Shown: positions 34,244 through 43,591, numbered from the stretch's first letter. The stretch is 64,000 nt of DNA from Companilactobacillus heilongjiangensis (GCF_000831645.3 NZ_CP012559.1:2170001-2234000), one strand, 5' to 3'. Notes: generated by a model from the letters alone, not told the origin. A program made the numbers and translations.

Positions 34244-34639
34244 AGATTGTGCCACGTAATTCTTAATGAACTTATAAATATGTAAATCTTTAGCAATCAA
34301 CAACATATCCCCGACCATCACTGCTGTGACAATCGCAAAGAAGAACATGATTTGATTTAACGAACCAGCATCCAACTGAATTCCTTGGAAGCGTAAATCC
34401 GTTAATAGTACATAAACAATATATCCAACTATCAAAAACTCCAACAATTCAAATGGAGCCTGAAAACGAACACCGAATCTTTTATTTAGATCACTATCTA
34501 AAGTATTTAGTTTTTCATCAGAAAAGAAAGATAATTCTATAATCGTGTTTCTCATGTTTAAAATTATTTCCAAAATCAATAATAATAACCAAAACAAGAA
34601 AACAAGCATGAATCCTATAAAACAATCACCAGATGACAT
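34241..34639 (-). CDS. Small integral membrane protein, unknown
   Basis: 132 residues from the ATG at 34639 (GAAAGGAAAAATA before it). Three or four membrane helices: about 5-28 (very hydrophobic, FMLVFLFWLLLLILEIIL), 62-80 and 90-115. No family recognised. Its stop codon lies inside R2 copy 3. Confidence 0.6.
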   Translation of the reverse strand: MSSGDCFIGFMLVFLFWLLLLILEIILNMRNTIIELSFFSDEKLNTLDSDLNKRFGVRFQAPFELLEFLIVGYIVYVLLTDLRFQGIQLDAGSLNQIMFFFAIVTAVMVGDMLLIAKDLHIYKFIKNYVAQS

Positions 34640-34849
34640 TATTTTTCCTTTCACGTATCTACTTTAATTTTAATACATCTGGGTTAATTCTCAACACTAT
34701 TTATTTTTGAAAACGTTGTCTTGGTAAAATATGCCAAATAATATTAATTCCATATAGACCTAAGCCTAACCATTTATACCAACAACAATTTCTGCACCTA
34801 TTAATATCCTTAACTTTCTTAAAAGTTAGTTTTCATTTTATTTAAATAC
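34640..34849. other. Gene-free stretch
   Basis: AT-rich, with the promoter and ribosome binding site of the membrane-protein gene at its left end. No structure or frame seen otherwise. Confidence 0.35.
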
Positions 34850-34882
34850 AAGAAAAGCACTCAACCTAATTATTGAGTGCTT
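34850..34882 (-). terminator. Terminator of the 64-residue gene
   Basis: AAGCACTCAA ... TTGAGTGCTT, with TTTTCTTG on the minus-strand exit side. Confidence 0.8.
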
Positions 34883-35075
34883 ACTTAATCCTCTTTAACT
34901 CTTCAACTGATAATGGTTGACTGGATTTTCTTATTTCAGTAAACCATCTACTCATTTGTTCTATTTCTTCTTTCGAATGCTGTGGCACCTCGGCACCGTA
35001 CGCCTTTGATTTAAGAGCGTTATCTTCAGCGATAACTTCGTCTAATAGATCTATGTCTTTATCCGTTAAGGTCAT
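34881..35075 (-). CDS. Small charged protein, unknown
   Basis: 64 residues, highly charged and helical (DKDIDLLDEVIAEDNALKSK ... SVEELKRIK). No membrane part or known motif. A GAAAGAAATGATA stretch gives a modest ribosome binding site. The terminator directly at its stop supports it as a gene. Confidence 0.5.
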   Translation of the reverse strand: MTLTDKDIDLLDEVIAEDNALKSKAYGAEVPQHSKEEIEQMSRWFTEIRKSSQPLSVEELKRIK

Positions 35076-35493
35076 ATTATCATTTCTTTCCGAAATATTT
35101 GAGTAACATTATTATCTGGTACACATCATTACTGGGAAGATCAAGTCCATAAGGTATTTTCTTATAATAACTTCTAATCTTTATTTTTAGTGTAAATCCA
35201 TTACCTTATCTTGTAAAACAAGGTGCACTCGACAGTATTTATCTTCCTTGGTACATAGCTGATATCTTTATCATTCGAGATATATCCGAATAAACCAACA
35301 TATTTTCCTACTAAACTTTATTGACAAAAAAAAGTTCCTAGCAAATGAATTAACATTTACTAAGAACTCACATTTAATTATCCATTTAATATATCGAACA
35401 TATACAGGAACCTCAACCAACTAGCCAAAGGATGTGAAGGATAAAGTCCGCTGGTGTGGCCTTTACCCTTCTTGCCCTCAGCAGCACACTCAA
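35076..35493. other. Gene-free stretch with terminator and a possible degenerate repeat
   Basis: Contains the dehydrogenase terminator (35330-35371) and, at 35419-35490, a stretch starting CTAGCCAAAGGATG that recalls the R1 left end but has no recognisable R1 core. It forms an imperfect AAGGATAAAG/CTTTACCCTT hairpin. Nothing else seen. Confidence 0.35.
35330..35371 (-). terminator. Terminator of the dehydrogenase gene
   Basis: AGTTCTTAGTAAATG ... CATTTGCTAGGAACT on the minus strand, followed by eight T. Confidence 0.85.
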
Positions 35494-36438
35494 CTAATAA
35501 CCTGTTGAATAATTTACTTCATTAACAACGACTTCGCCATTTTCCACGTATGACTTCAAGTTGCGTTTGAAAATATCGAAGGCTCTTTCTTCATAGTGAA
35601 CACTGTTGCCAGCATCGTGTGGTGTTATGATGACATTTTTCATATCCCACAATGGATTGTCGCTTGGCAATGGTTCTGGAGTTGTAACATCCAAACCGGC
35701 TCCGGCAATTTCTTCATTCTGTAAAGCTGCAATCAAATCGTCCATATTCGTTGTTTTTCCACGGCCGATATTGATGTAATAAGCTTTCTTAGACATAGCT
35801 TTGAACAATTCTTCATCAAACATGCCAATAGTTTCTTCGGTATCTGGCAAAGCGTTGACGACAAAGTGAACTTCATTGATTCTAGATTTCATTTCTGACA
35901 TAGGAATCATTTCGTCAATATATTCAGTATCTTGGTCAGTTCTTCTGACACCGATTGTCTTCATTCCCAAAGCTTTGGCATATTGAGCAATCAATTTTCC
36001 AATGTGGCCCACGCCAACAATCATGACAGTCTTGTTATAAACTTCATCATAACCATCATCTTGTTTCCACTCACGGGCATCTTGATGTCTAGCGGTCAAA
36101 TTCATTCGGCGCATGAACATCAACATGTAGGCCAAAGTTTGTTCCGCAATATTGATAGCATTGGCACCGGATCCGTTAGTTAAAATAACACCCTTTTCAT
36201 TCAATTCACGCAAAGGCAAAGCGTCGACACCTGCACGAACAACTTGAATCCAATTCAAAGTATCGCTCTTCAAAACGGCATCTTTCAAAGTATTTGACCA
36301 GTCATATAAAACTTCGACTCCATCAAGATCTTCAGGGGTAACCTTTTTAGGAGATACCACTTTTAAATCAATACCAGAGATTGATTGAATCTTCTCTGTT
36401 TGTTTCTTTGTTAAATTAACTAAACTAAGAACCTTCAT
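35494..36438 (-). CDS. D-isomer-specific 2-hydroxyacid dehydrogenase
   Basis: 314 residues. Rossmann NAD site VGVGHIGKLIAQYAKALGMK (G-x-G-x-x-G). Catalytic Arg in NIGRGKTTNMDDL, Glu in DVTTPEPLP, and His in NVIITPHDAG. Reduces a 2-keto acid to the D-hydroxy acid; substrate not determinable. The short N-terminal domain (KVLSLVNLTKKQTEKIQ) resembles the phosphoglycerate-dehydrogenase-like group rather than D-lactate dehydrogenase. Monocistronic. GAGGTAGAAAA before the ATG. Confidence 0.88.
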   Translation of the reverse strand: MKVLSLVNLTKKQTEKIQSISGIDLKVVSPKKVTPEDLDGVEVLYDWSNTLKDAVLKSDTLNWIQVVRAGVDALPLRELNEKGVILTNGSGANAINIAEQTLAYMLMFMRRMNLTARHQDAREWKQDDGYDEVYNKTVMIVGVGHIGKLIAQYAKALGMKTIGVRRTDQDTEYIDEMIPMSEMKSRINEVHFVVNALPDTEETIGMFDEELFKAMSKKAYYINIGRGKTTNMDDLIAALQNEEIAGAGLDVTTPEPLPSDNPLWDMKNVIITPHDAGNSVHYEERAFDIFKRNLKSYVENGEVVVNEVNYSTGY

Positions 36439-36568
36439 TTTTCTACCTCGTTTTTAGGATTAATTATCCAAAGATTGAAAGAGACTAACTCTTGTCACCG
36501 GAATAATAACTCAATTATATCTTTTGATAGTTAAATTCCAAGTAAAGTAATGCCATTTTTTTGAAAAA

Positions 36569-36747
36569 CTCCAGGGATGAGCATATTCACCTGCTATGCG
36601 GACCGATTCGAGCCAAAGTACGGTCTCGAATCTCGGTTTGAAGCCTTACCAAAATTCGGTAAGTCTCCAAACACGCCCGGTGGTGTAAGAGCTAAAGCTC
36701 TAACGCCACACCCACAGCGGGTGAATATGCTCATCCCTTCCGCCTAA
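36569..36747 (-). repeat. R1 structured repeat, copy 18
   Basis: Complete copy; arm AGGGATGAGCATATTCACC pairs with GGTGAATATGCTCATCCCT (19 pairs). The core is nearly the same as copies 6 and 8; the GGAGGCGG end is eroded on the outer side (AAAAACTCC). Confidence 0.91.
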
Positions 36748-36872
36748 TTTATTTCCTATAATTATAAATAATTTCATTAAGATTTTGATTATGTGTCTAT
36801 ATACTAAATGAACTCTACTCAATCTTAAGTGAGACCCGCAAGACAAAATACACTCCAGTCCATAAATAAACT
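36748..36872. other. Spacer between inverted R1 copies 18 and 19
   Basis: 125 AT-rich bases, no frame and no terminator seen. Confidence 0.35.
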
Positions 36873-37063
36873 AGTCTACGGGTGAGATGGATGAAGTCCT
36901 GCAGTGGCAGTGGTGTTAGGACGGGTGCTTTTCCCGTTCTTACAGCACAGGACGTGTTTTGAAATTCGAGTGCCTTTCTCGAAGTTCAAAACCGAGGGTC
37001 GAGACCGCATTCTGGCTCGAGCCGGTCCCACAGCGGACTTCATCCATCTCACCCGTAGGCGGA
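36873..37063 (+). repeat. R1 structured repeat, copy 19
   Basis: Complete copy beginning CTAGTCTACGG. Arm ACGGGTGAGATGGATGAAGTC pairs with GACTTCATCCATCTCACCCGT (20 or more perfect pairs). Confidence 0.93.
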
Positions 37064-37119
37064 AAAAACCAAAAGCAAAAACTTGTCGATTTTTCTGAAA
37101 ATGCCAAAAAATATTCGGA

Positions 37120-37213
37120 ATGTATGATACAATATTACACGTTGCTCATTATTTGATTTATTTTACTATTTATGTTAGTGAAGATTGCCCCTTATTGGTG
37201 GAGCAATTTTTTT
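37120..37213 (+). ncRNA. Weak candidate small RNA before glpF
   Basis: TATGATACAAT (-10-like, 37120-37130) lies about 50 bases before a terminator-like hairpin ATTGCCCC...GGAGCAAT with seven T (37184-37213). It is followed by the glpF leader. It could equally be an attenuator in a long glpF leader. Confidence 0.35.
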
Positions 37214-37367
37214 ACGTGAATTTTAGAAAATATTCACTCATAAAAGACAAATTATTACGAATTTATACGATTTAACCCATTTCTGAGTGAATTTTAATAT
37301 TCGTGTTTTGCTTAATAGTATAGGTCATGATGGGACAAATCAATTAAATTTAGGGGTAGTATTAATT

Positions 37368-38087
37368 ATGCATTATACATTGTTAGTACGTTGTATCGCT
37401 GAATTTATCGGAACAGCTATCATGGTTGCCCTCGGTAATGGTTCAGTTGCCAACGTTGAATTAAAAGGAACGAAAGGTTTCCACGGTGGGTGGATTTTGA
37501 TCGGATTCGGTTATGGTATCGGTGTTATGATTCCAGCCATGATGTTCGGTCCTATCTCAGGTGGTCAAATCAATCCAGCTATGACTTTAGCTTTGGCTTT
37601 CAATGGTGAATTTCCATGGGCCGAAGTTGGTCCATATCTAATTGCCCAATTCTTAGGTGCCATCTTTGGTCAATTGATGATTGTTGCTGCCTACAAGCCT
37701 TATTACAATCAAACAGAGAATGTTGAAAGTATTCTTGGTACTTTCTCAACAATCGATGCTGAAAACAGTCGTATGAATGGTTTCATTAACGAATTTATCG
37801 GTACCTTTATCTTGGTATTCGGTGCCGTAGCATTAACTTCTGATCATATCGACCCTCGTGCCGACTTTATCGGACTTGGATTCTTGGTTATGTGTTTGGT
37901 CGTTTCATTCGGTGGTCCTACAGGTCCCGCTTTGAACCCTGCTCGTGATCTTGGTCCTCGTATCTTGCATGCATTATTACCTTTAAATCCAAAGGGTTCT
38001 TCCCAATGGAAGTACAGTTGGGTACCAGTTGTTGCTCCAATACTTGGTGCCGTTTGTGCCGTTAAACTTTACGGACTATTCTTTTAA
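37368..38087 (+). CDS. Glycerol/water channel of the MIP family
   Basis: 239 residues from the ATG at 37368 (TAGGGGTAGTATT before it). Six membrane helices and two NPA boxes: SGGQINPAMTLAL and GPALNPARDLGPR, the second with the Asp after NPAR typical of aquaglyceroporins. Lets glycerol, water and, in lactobacillar GlpF paralogues, lactic acid cross the membrane. Single gene, so the physiological solute is uncertain. R1 copies lie on both sides. Confidence 0.9.
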   Translation: MHYTLLVRCIAEFIGTAIMVALGNGSVANVELKGTKGFHGGWILIGFGYGIGVMIPAMMFGPISGGQINPAMTLALAFNGEFPWAEVGPYLIAQFLGAIFGQLMIVAAYKPYYNQTENVESILGTFSTIDAENSRMNGFINEFIGTFILVFGAVALTSDHIDPRADFIGLGFLVMCLVVSFGGPTGPALNPARDLGPRILHALLPLNPKGSSQWKYSWVPVVAPILGAVCAVKLYGLFF

Positions 38088-38102
38088 ATAATGAAAATTT
38101 TG

Positions 38103-38136
38103 GACAATCTGGTGAAAACTAGGTTGTCTTTTTGTT
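38103..38136 (+). terminator. Terminator of the MIP channel gene
   Basis: GACAATCT ... AGGTTGTC followed by TTTTTG; it ends where the truncated R1 copy 20 begins. Confidence 0.75.
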
Positions 38137-38247
38137 TCCGCCTACGGTTGACAGTGATTTTTCGCCTGCTGTGAGGACCGGTTCGAGCCAAAGGGCGGTC
38201 TCGAGCCTCGCTTTTGAGCCGAAAACCACGTCTCAAAAGACGTCCGG
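38137..38247 (-). repeat. R1 structured repeat, copy 20, truncated
   Basis: Only the half from the GGAGGCGG side through the third hairpin is left (111 bases). The second hairpin and the partner outer arm are missing. What remains is nearly identical to copies 10 and 11 (arm GGTTGACAGTGATTTTTCGCC on this strand). A recent partial deletion. Confidence 0.88.
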
Positions 38248-38274
38248 CTCTTTGTCTCTGTTATATATTACGTC

Positions 38275-38312
38275 AAAAAAGCCAGCTTCAATTGTAAGTT
38301 GGCTTTTTTGGG
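38275..38312. terminator. Terminator of the GH84 gene (bidirectional)
   Basis: AAAAAAGCCAGCTT-CAATTGT-AAGTTGGCTTTTTT. Confidence 0.9.
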
Positions 38313-38346
38313 TTATCTTATTCGATTCTTGTTCCGCTAGAAATTC

Positions 38347-41238
38347 CTATTTACTACTCAACCCAAACTCATTTATTACAAACTCAGATGTATTACTATC
38401 AATTACTAGCTTAATGCCATCAATCGACCCACCTTCTATTTTTAACTTGGTTAATGACTGGTTATCCTCAACTCGACCTAATTCTTGCCATTTATTATTT
38501 TGATGGACATAGATAGTCCCACTAACCTTACCTGCTAGGTAAATTGTTTTAGCATCGGTCGATTCGAAGGTCTGTTCAATTGTTCCGGTTGTTTGACTGT
38601 CAGTTAGCATCCCGGTGAATGCTGTCTTGACGGTTCCATCAAACATCCCCTTGGAACTCGAATTATCAGTTGCTTGAATATTGTTGATACTCAAGCCCGT
38701 CTTACCGAAAACAGAAATATTTCTAATTTGGAGCCAATTGTCTGAATCGCTTGTGGCTGTGATAAAGATATATCTGGCTTTGATTGGTTGGTTCAAATCT
38801 AATTGATAATTTCCAGTCGGTGTCACTTCCCCAATAGCAAATTTATCGCTACCGTCAGCTGAATTTCCAGCATAGATTGTGGCCGCTTTAAAAATATCAC
38901 CTGATGTTGCATCATCTGAAATACCTTGATGTAGATTGATTCTTTGGATTTCTTGGCTTTCCTTCAAATCCACAGTGACTGTGTCGCCTGTTTTGATACT
39001 GCGATTACTCCAGAATTTCGTATTAAGGTCATTGTCGTTCATATTGCCTGGAGCGTAATCGCCATTTTGTGGAATATTGGTTGTAGCCGTACTTGCCAAT
39101 TGAGCTGTGCCTGTAACTAAAGTCTTCGTTCCCAAATATCCATCGACTGCTTGATTAGCTTTAGCAACAAAACTTTCAAACACGCCATCCCCAACTGTTG
39201 GTGTCAGCACTAAGTCAGGCTTTCCAGTCCGATTGTCTGGCAAAGATTTCTCATTGGCTAATTTAACTTGTTCATTGAGAGTACTGAAACTAGCACTCAA
39301 CTTGTCAGTCTGATTACTCTTGATTGCATCCATGATTTCCACGCTTGCAATCATCGCTTTCCCCCAGTGACTAGCGGCATTGATCCATGGCAACGAGTCA
39401 TTATAAAAACCACTTGTTTTCATCTTCTGCAATGTCGTTGGCATGTTACTAATGATATCCAAACGATCCAACAAATCCTTCTTGGCCTCTTGATAAGCTG
39501 CCGTACCGTAGTCTGCTTGTTCAAATTTATTCACAAAGTTTGATAAGATTGGCGCATGTACTTGGTCTTCTTCAGTCGCATAATTCCAATATTGATTCAA
39601 GTCAACAAACTGCTGCATAGCAACAACTACTTCTGGATCGCCACCAGCTAGTTCTCGAATCGTGTCTTGTAGATTTGCGTCCGGATTATATTTGTCAGCG
39701 TTCCACATGTAGTCACCATAACTAGATAAGCCAATCCACGAAGCATATGGTTGAACCATTGGATTACTTGTGAACCCATCCATGATTTGATAAAGCTTTT
39801 TACTTCTACTTCTGACCGGATTGAGATACAAACGTTCTTGATCTGAATCGTTTACTGGAAAATTATCCCAAATAAAAATGTGGTCCGTATGATATGTCTC
39901 TTTAGCTTTTTCAACTGACTCATTCGTGATATCACCTGAAAAGACGCCTTCACCTGTCCATTGCACACGAATGTTTTTGTCCAAAGCCTCACCTTGAGCT
40001 TCTTTGAATGGATCTCGCTTGGAACCGTTGTAATTAGTTGGCACTAACCAGAGGTCTGGTAAATTATTTTTCTTAACGTAATCTCTTTGGACCTTGTTCA
40101 CGTAAAAGGCTTGAGCATCAGCCAAACCTGACCATGGATTATTGGGATAGTTAGTTGTCGGATGATTTTTAAAAATTGCGGCATCGGCATCTGTCATCCC
40201 CAAAGGAATATCATCTAAAGCAATGTAAAATTGGGTCACGCCGATTGACTTCAATTGATTTAGCTTGGCGGCTGTCTTGTCGAAGTCTTCCTTACTAGAA
40301 TATGTAATGTCATTACCAGGTGATAATGTATAAACGAATTGCACATGATTCTTCTTAGCCGCATAAATTAAATCTTTAATCTGGTCGAGTTTATCTTGTG
40401 GATAAAGTTCTTTCCAATTCTTCCGCAAGTAGTCATCATCTTTAGGTGAATAGATGTAAACATTCATTTTGTGATCACCCATGAATTTAAACAAATCCTT
40501 ACGAGCTTGTTGTGACCAAGGTTCGCCATAAAATCCTTCAATCACACCACGAATTGACATCTGGGGCGATTCGGAAATGTTAATTTTAGATAAATCGGAT
40601 TTTTTAGCGATTAGATTATTCAAATGATTGATGCCATAAAATAATCCGGTAGCATCTTTTCCTTGAACGACCAAAGTTTTCTTACTATTAACTACGCCAC
40701 TCTTAATCAAATAACCGTCGTCGTTCAACTTAGCCGCTGTCGTTGCGTCCATATTTGCCAACTGTTGATCGACCACTTTGTCTCCAGCCAGTCCAAAATA
40801 TGCTTGGTCAACGTTGACTTGGTTGGCGTTCATCGTGTCTGTAGTCTTCTGAATCTCTTGATAAGTCTGTGTATCTTCAACTGAATTGCCGATTGTTGTC
40901 GTCACCGCCTTAGTTGATTTAGTTGCGACTGCTTTCGTTGGCGCTTGTTCGGTCGCAATATCGGAGGATGCCTGAACTTCATAATAAGCACTCACCTTAT
41001 TGGTATCACTAGTATTGTCTGTTGCAGTCGAATCTGTTTCTTTGGCGCTAGGATCAGTTGGAGCTGTTGCCGTATCAGTATCGTTCGTACTTGTGGAAAC
41101 TGTCGCATCCGTTTCATCAGCGTGAACTGTGGTTGGCGAACTGATGAAAACTAGCATTGCACTAAAAGTAGTCACGCCGAGTAAAAACAGCTTTTGACTA
41201 CTTCTGAAACCCCCATGTTGATTCTGTTTTGCAGACAT
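38347..41238 (-). CDS. Secreted GH84 beta-N-acetylglucosaminidase
   Basis: 963 residues. Long signal peptide (about 1-41, KLFLLGVTTFSAMLVFIS, cleavage at VHA-DE), then a Thr/Asp/Ser-rich linker (about 42-105). An N-terminal alpha/beta domain (about 110-205, ending GLFYGINHLNNL) precedes the GH84 catalytic barrel beginning SIRGVIEGFYGEPWS. The catalytic pair is Asp342-Asp343 in YIALDDIPLG. A helical region follows, then an F5/8-type carbohydrate-binding module (about 730-850) and a short C-terminal beta domain. No LPXTG. Probably removes terminal GlcNAc from glycans outside the cell. A cre-like site lies in the promoter. Confidence 0.9.
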   Translation of the reverse strand: MSAKQNQHGGFRSSQKLFLLGVTTFSAMLVFISSPTTVHADETDATVSTSTNDTDTATAPTDPSAKETDSTATDNTSDTNKVSAYYEVQASSDIATEQAPTKAVATKSTKAVTTTIGNSVEDTQTYQEIQKTTDTMNANQVNVDQAYFGLAGDKVVDQQLANMDATTAAKLNDDGYLIKSGVVNSKKTLVVQGKDATGLFYGINHLNNLIAKKSDLSKINISESPQMSIRGVIEGFYGEPWSQQARKDLFKFMGDHKMNVYIYSPKDDDYLRKNWKELYPQDKLDQIKDLIYAAKKNHVQFVYTLSPGNDITYSSKEDFDKTAAKLNQLKSIGVTQFYIALDDIPLGMTDADAAIFKNHPTTNYPNNPWSGLADAQAFYVNKVQRDYVKKNNLPDLWLVPTNYNGSKRDPFKEAQGEALDKNIRVQWTGEGVFSGDITNESVEKAKETYHTDHIFIWDNFPVNDSDQERLYLNPVRSRSKKLYQIMDGFTSNPMVQPYASWIGLSSYGDYMWNADKYNPDANLQDTIRELAGGDPEVVVAMQQFVDLNQYWNYATEEDQVHAPILSNFVNKFEQADYGTAAYQEAKKDLLDRLDIISNMPTTLQKMKTSGFYNDSLPWINAASHWGKAMIASVEIMDAIKSNQTDKLSASFSTLNEQVKLANEKSLPDNRTGKPDLVLTPTVGDGVFESFVAKANQAVDGYLGTKTLVTGTAQLASTATTNIPQNGDYAPGNMNDNDLNTKFWSNRSIKTGDTVTVDLKESQEIQRINLHQGISDDATSGDIFKAATIYAGNSADGSDKFAIGEVTPTGNYQLDLNQPIKARYIFITATSDSDNWLQIRNISVFGKTGLSINNIQATDNSSSKGMFDGTVKTAFTGMLTDSQTTGTIEQTFESTDAKTIYLAGKVSGTIYVHQNNKWQELGRVEDNQSLTKLKIEGGSIDGIKLVIDSNTSEFVINEFGLSSK

Positions 41239-41257
41239 ATATTTAATACCCCTTTCC

Positions 41258-41295
41258 TCTATACGTGGAGTATACCTGCAAGCAAAACGCTTTCA
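41258..41295 (-). promoter_or_regulatory. Promoter and cre-like site of the GH84 gene
   Basis: On the minus strand TTGCTT (41280-41285) and TATAGA (41258-41263) are separated by 16 bases. TGAAAGCGTTTTGC (41282-41295) matches the CcpA consensus TGWAARCGYTWNCW except in the last two fixed positions and overlaps the -35 box. This suggests repression when a preferred sugar is present. Confidence 0.5.
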
Positions 41296-41366
41296 TATAC
41301 ATTTTGTATAAAAAATACCACTATAAATGCAATTTAATATGCAAATATAATGGTATTTATTTTTAT

Positions 41367-41433
41367 TGCCACCTCCGGATGCCAGATGATTGTTCCAGCT
41401 ACGCAGGTACATTCTCTGGTATCCTCCGGCTAG
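41367..41433 (-). repeat. R1 copy 21, core-less mini form
   Basis: Only the ends and outer arms remain: GCCACCTCCGGATGCCAGA ... TCTGGTATCCTCCGGCTAG, 67 bases. All inner hairpins are absent. Confirms where the R1 boundaries lie. Confidence 0.85.
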
Positions 41434-41478
41434 TTTATGTCTAACTTTAGGAATAAAAGACTAATTAAAACCAATCTT

Positions 41479-42711
41479 CTATTTAGTATATGAAACTCCT
41501 CTTTTAAATCTCTTCCAGAAACTTGAATCGTCTGTTTGTAACATCAATCCTTGATAGATTTTTCCAATGTATCCTGCTAAAAGAACGATACTCAACGCTA
41601 AAATCACAATCGACAAGACAATCTCTAATGTTGATGCGTCGTTGTTGATTATTCTTAACGGCATGAAATATGTTGAGAAAAATGGAATATACGAAAGTAC
41701 TTTTACTACCATCGAATCGAGGTTATTTTGGAATGGGAAAGTGATGAAGAACGCTGCTAGATTCAACATAATAACTGGTTGAGCAGCTTTCGAGGCATCT
41801 TCTGCTTTGGCTACCAATGCTCCGGAAAATGCGGCCAAAATTGTATAAATTACTACGCCTAGCAACAAATAAATCAGATTGACACTTAATAAATTTTTCA
41901 AAACTGATGTTATCAACGATTGATACTCATGCATAAACGGCTTGGTTAGGGACGAGTTTTGGGCAAAGACATACGCTCCCCATCCGCCTAATAGATAAAT
42001 CAAAACTTGTGTCAAAATCACTAACATCACTCCAAAGATTTTTCCCAAGAAATATTTCACGGCTGTTGTGCTGGAAAAAATAATTTCCATAATCTTAGTC
42101 CCTTTTTCAGAAGCAATTTCTTGAGCGGTAATGGTTGTATAGGTAATTAAAATTATATAAACCATAACAACTGTGATCCAGAATGAAAGTTGCTTAGCTA
42201 TATTTGCCGTTCCAGCGCTCTTCTTGATTGATTCTTTCAATACCGGTTGTTGCTGTAAAGTTTTAATTTGGCCAGTGGTTAATTTGGCATTGGCAAGATT
42301 TAATTGTTGCTGTGTCTGCATTAAATAATTATTAATACGAGACTTCGTACCCGTTCCTAGTGAGGTTGTCCCTGTATAATGGGCACTGACCTTGCCAGAA
42401 ACTATCTCTAATTCCAAATATCCAGCTAATTTGTTATGATTCATTTTCTTAGTAGCTGTCTTTTTATCAGTAACTGATTTATTGACATCGTCTTTATTAC
42501 TCTTGATAAAACTGTTGCGCAACTGTGGCTGAGTACTGATAACTGCAATCTTATCGGCACCTTGGTTACTTTGAGCACCCATATAACCGGCACCAATGGA
42601 AATCCCAAACATCAAGAATGGTCCTAAAATTAATAGTACGAAACTCCACGACTTGATTTGACGTAGAAATGTTTCCATCGTAACAATCCAAAGTTTATTC
42701 ATCTTTTTCAC
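41479..42711 (-). CDS. ABC-2 type transporter permease (NatB/YhaP-like)
   Basis: 410 residues. One membrane helix near the N-terminus (about 22-44), then an extracellular domain (about 50-170), then about five more helices with TAQEIASEKGTKIMEIIFSS, the conserved segment of NatB/YhaP-type permeases. Works with the ATPase encoded just before it, with which it overlaps by 17 bases. Such exporters handle ions, peptides or lipophilic compounds; the substrate is unknown. Confidence 0.85.
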   Translation of the reverse strand: MKKMNKLWIVTMETFLRQIKSWSFVLLILGPFLMFGISIGAGYMGAQSNQGADKIAVISTQPQLRNSFIKSNKDDVNKSVTDKKTATKKMNHNKLAGYLELEIVSGKVSAHYTGTTSLGTGTKSRINNYLMQTQQQLNLANAKLTTGQIKTLQQQPVLKESIKKSAGTANIAKQLSFWITVVMVYIILITYTTITAQEIASEKGTKIMEIIFSSTTAVKYFLGKIFGVMLVILTQVLIYLLGGWGAYVFAQNSSLTKPFMHEYQSLITSVLKNLLSVNLIYLLLGVVIYTILAAFSGALVAKAEDASKAAQPVIMLNLAAFFITFPFQNNLDSMVVKVLSYIPFFSTYFMPLRIINNDASTLEIVLSIVILALSIVLLAGYIGKIYQGLMLQTDDSSFWKRFKRGVSYTK

Positions 42712-43591
42712 CTGCTTTCAAACGGAAAATTTCATCCAAAGTTGGTGGCTGCTGACTGAATTCTTCGATATATTTACCTTGAGTCAACTTATCAAAAATC
42801 TCTTCACCGGCTGTTTCATCATCTAAATCTAAGACGAAACGTTTCTCCTCGTGCCGTTCAACTTTGATGACATGTGGCAAGTTTTCTAATTGTTCTTTCG
42901 TCCAATCCGTCGTCACTAAAATTCTGGTTTTACCAAATGATTGGCGAACTTCACGAACAGTTCCATATAAAATAGCCCGTCCATTACGCAACATAACCAA
43001 TTTGTCACACAATTCCTCAACGTTTTCCATATCGTGACTGGAGAAAATAATGGCTGCTCCCTGCTCTTTGGCAGTTAAGATGGCTTGTTTCAAAAGGTCG
43101 GCGTTGACCGGATCTAGTCCACTAAAAGGCTCATCCAAAATTATCAGCTTAGGTTTATGAATTAGGGTACAAATTAATTGAACTTTCTGCTGATTCCCTT
43201 TTGATAAATCCTTAATTCTATCTTTCTTATTCCCCTTAACCGCAAATCGTTGTAGCCACGTATCAATTTGGGGGCGAATCTCTTTGGCCGATTTATCTTT
43301 GAGTCGTGCCAAATAAATAATCTGTTGTTCAATCGTTAATTTGGGCATCAAACTACGTTCTTCGGGCAAATAACCAATCTCATCAAAGACTGACTCAGTT
43401 ATCGGTTGCCCATTCCACGTGATTGTTCCGGAATAGTTGAGAAAGTTCAAAATACTGTGAAAAGTAGTCGATTTTCCGGCACCATTTTGGCCAATTAATC
43501 CCATAATTTGGCCGTCAGCTACATCAAATGAGACATCATTTAAAGCTTGCAATGATCCGAAATTCTTACTAATATCTTGGATTTTGAGCAT
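42695..43591 (-). CDS. ABC transporter ATP-binding protein (NatA/YhaQ-like)
   Basis: 298 residues. Walker A GQNGAGKST at about 35-43, signature LSKGNQQKVQL, Walker B LIILDEPFSGLDP and switch His in SSHDME. The C-terminal 80 residues are the extension found in NatA/YhaQ-type ATPases. First gene of the two-gene operon. TAGGAGGAACGCTT before the ATG. Confidence 0.9.
   Translation of the reverse strand: MLKIQDISKNFGSLQALNDVSFDVADGQIMGLIGQNGAGKSTTFHSILNFLNYSGTITWNGQPITESVFDEIGYLPEERSLMPKLTIEQQIIYLARLKDKSAKEIRPQIDTWLQRFAVKGNKKDRIKDLSKGNQQKVQLICTLIHKPKLIILDEPFSGLDPVNADLLKQAILTAKEQGAAIIFSSHDMENVEELCDKLVMLRNGRAILYGTVREVRQSFGKTRILVTTDWTKEQLENLPHVIKVERHEEKRFVLDLDDETAGEEIFDKLTQGKYIEEFSQQPPTLDEIFRLKAGEKDE

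Noticed and set aside
34241-34654. Longer N-terminus for the membrane protein (start at 34654)
   Set aside because: The AAGGA site fits the internal ATG at 34639; the five extra residues overlap that site.
35419-35490. Possible thirtieth R1 copy
   Set aside because: Starts CTAGCC but has none of the conserved core words and only a weak hairpin; kept only as a note.
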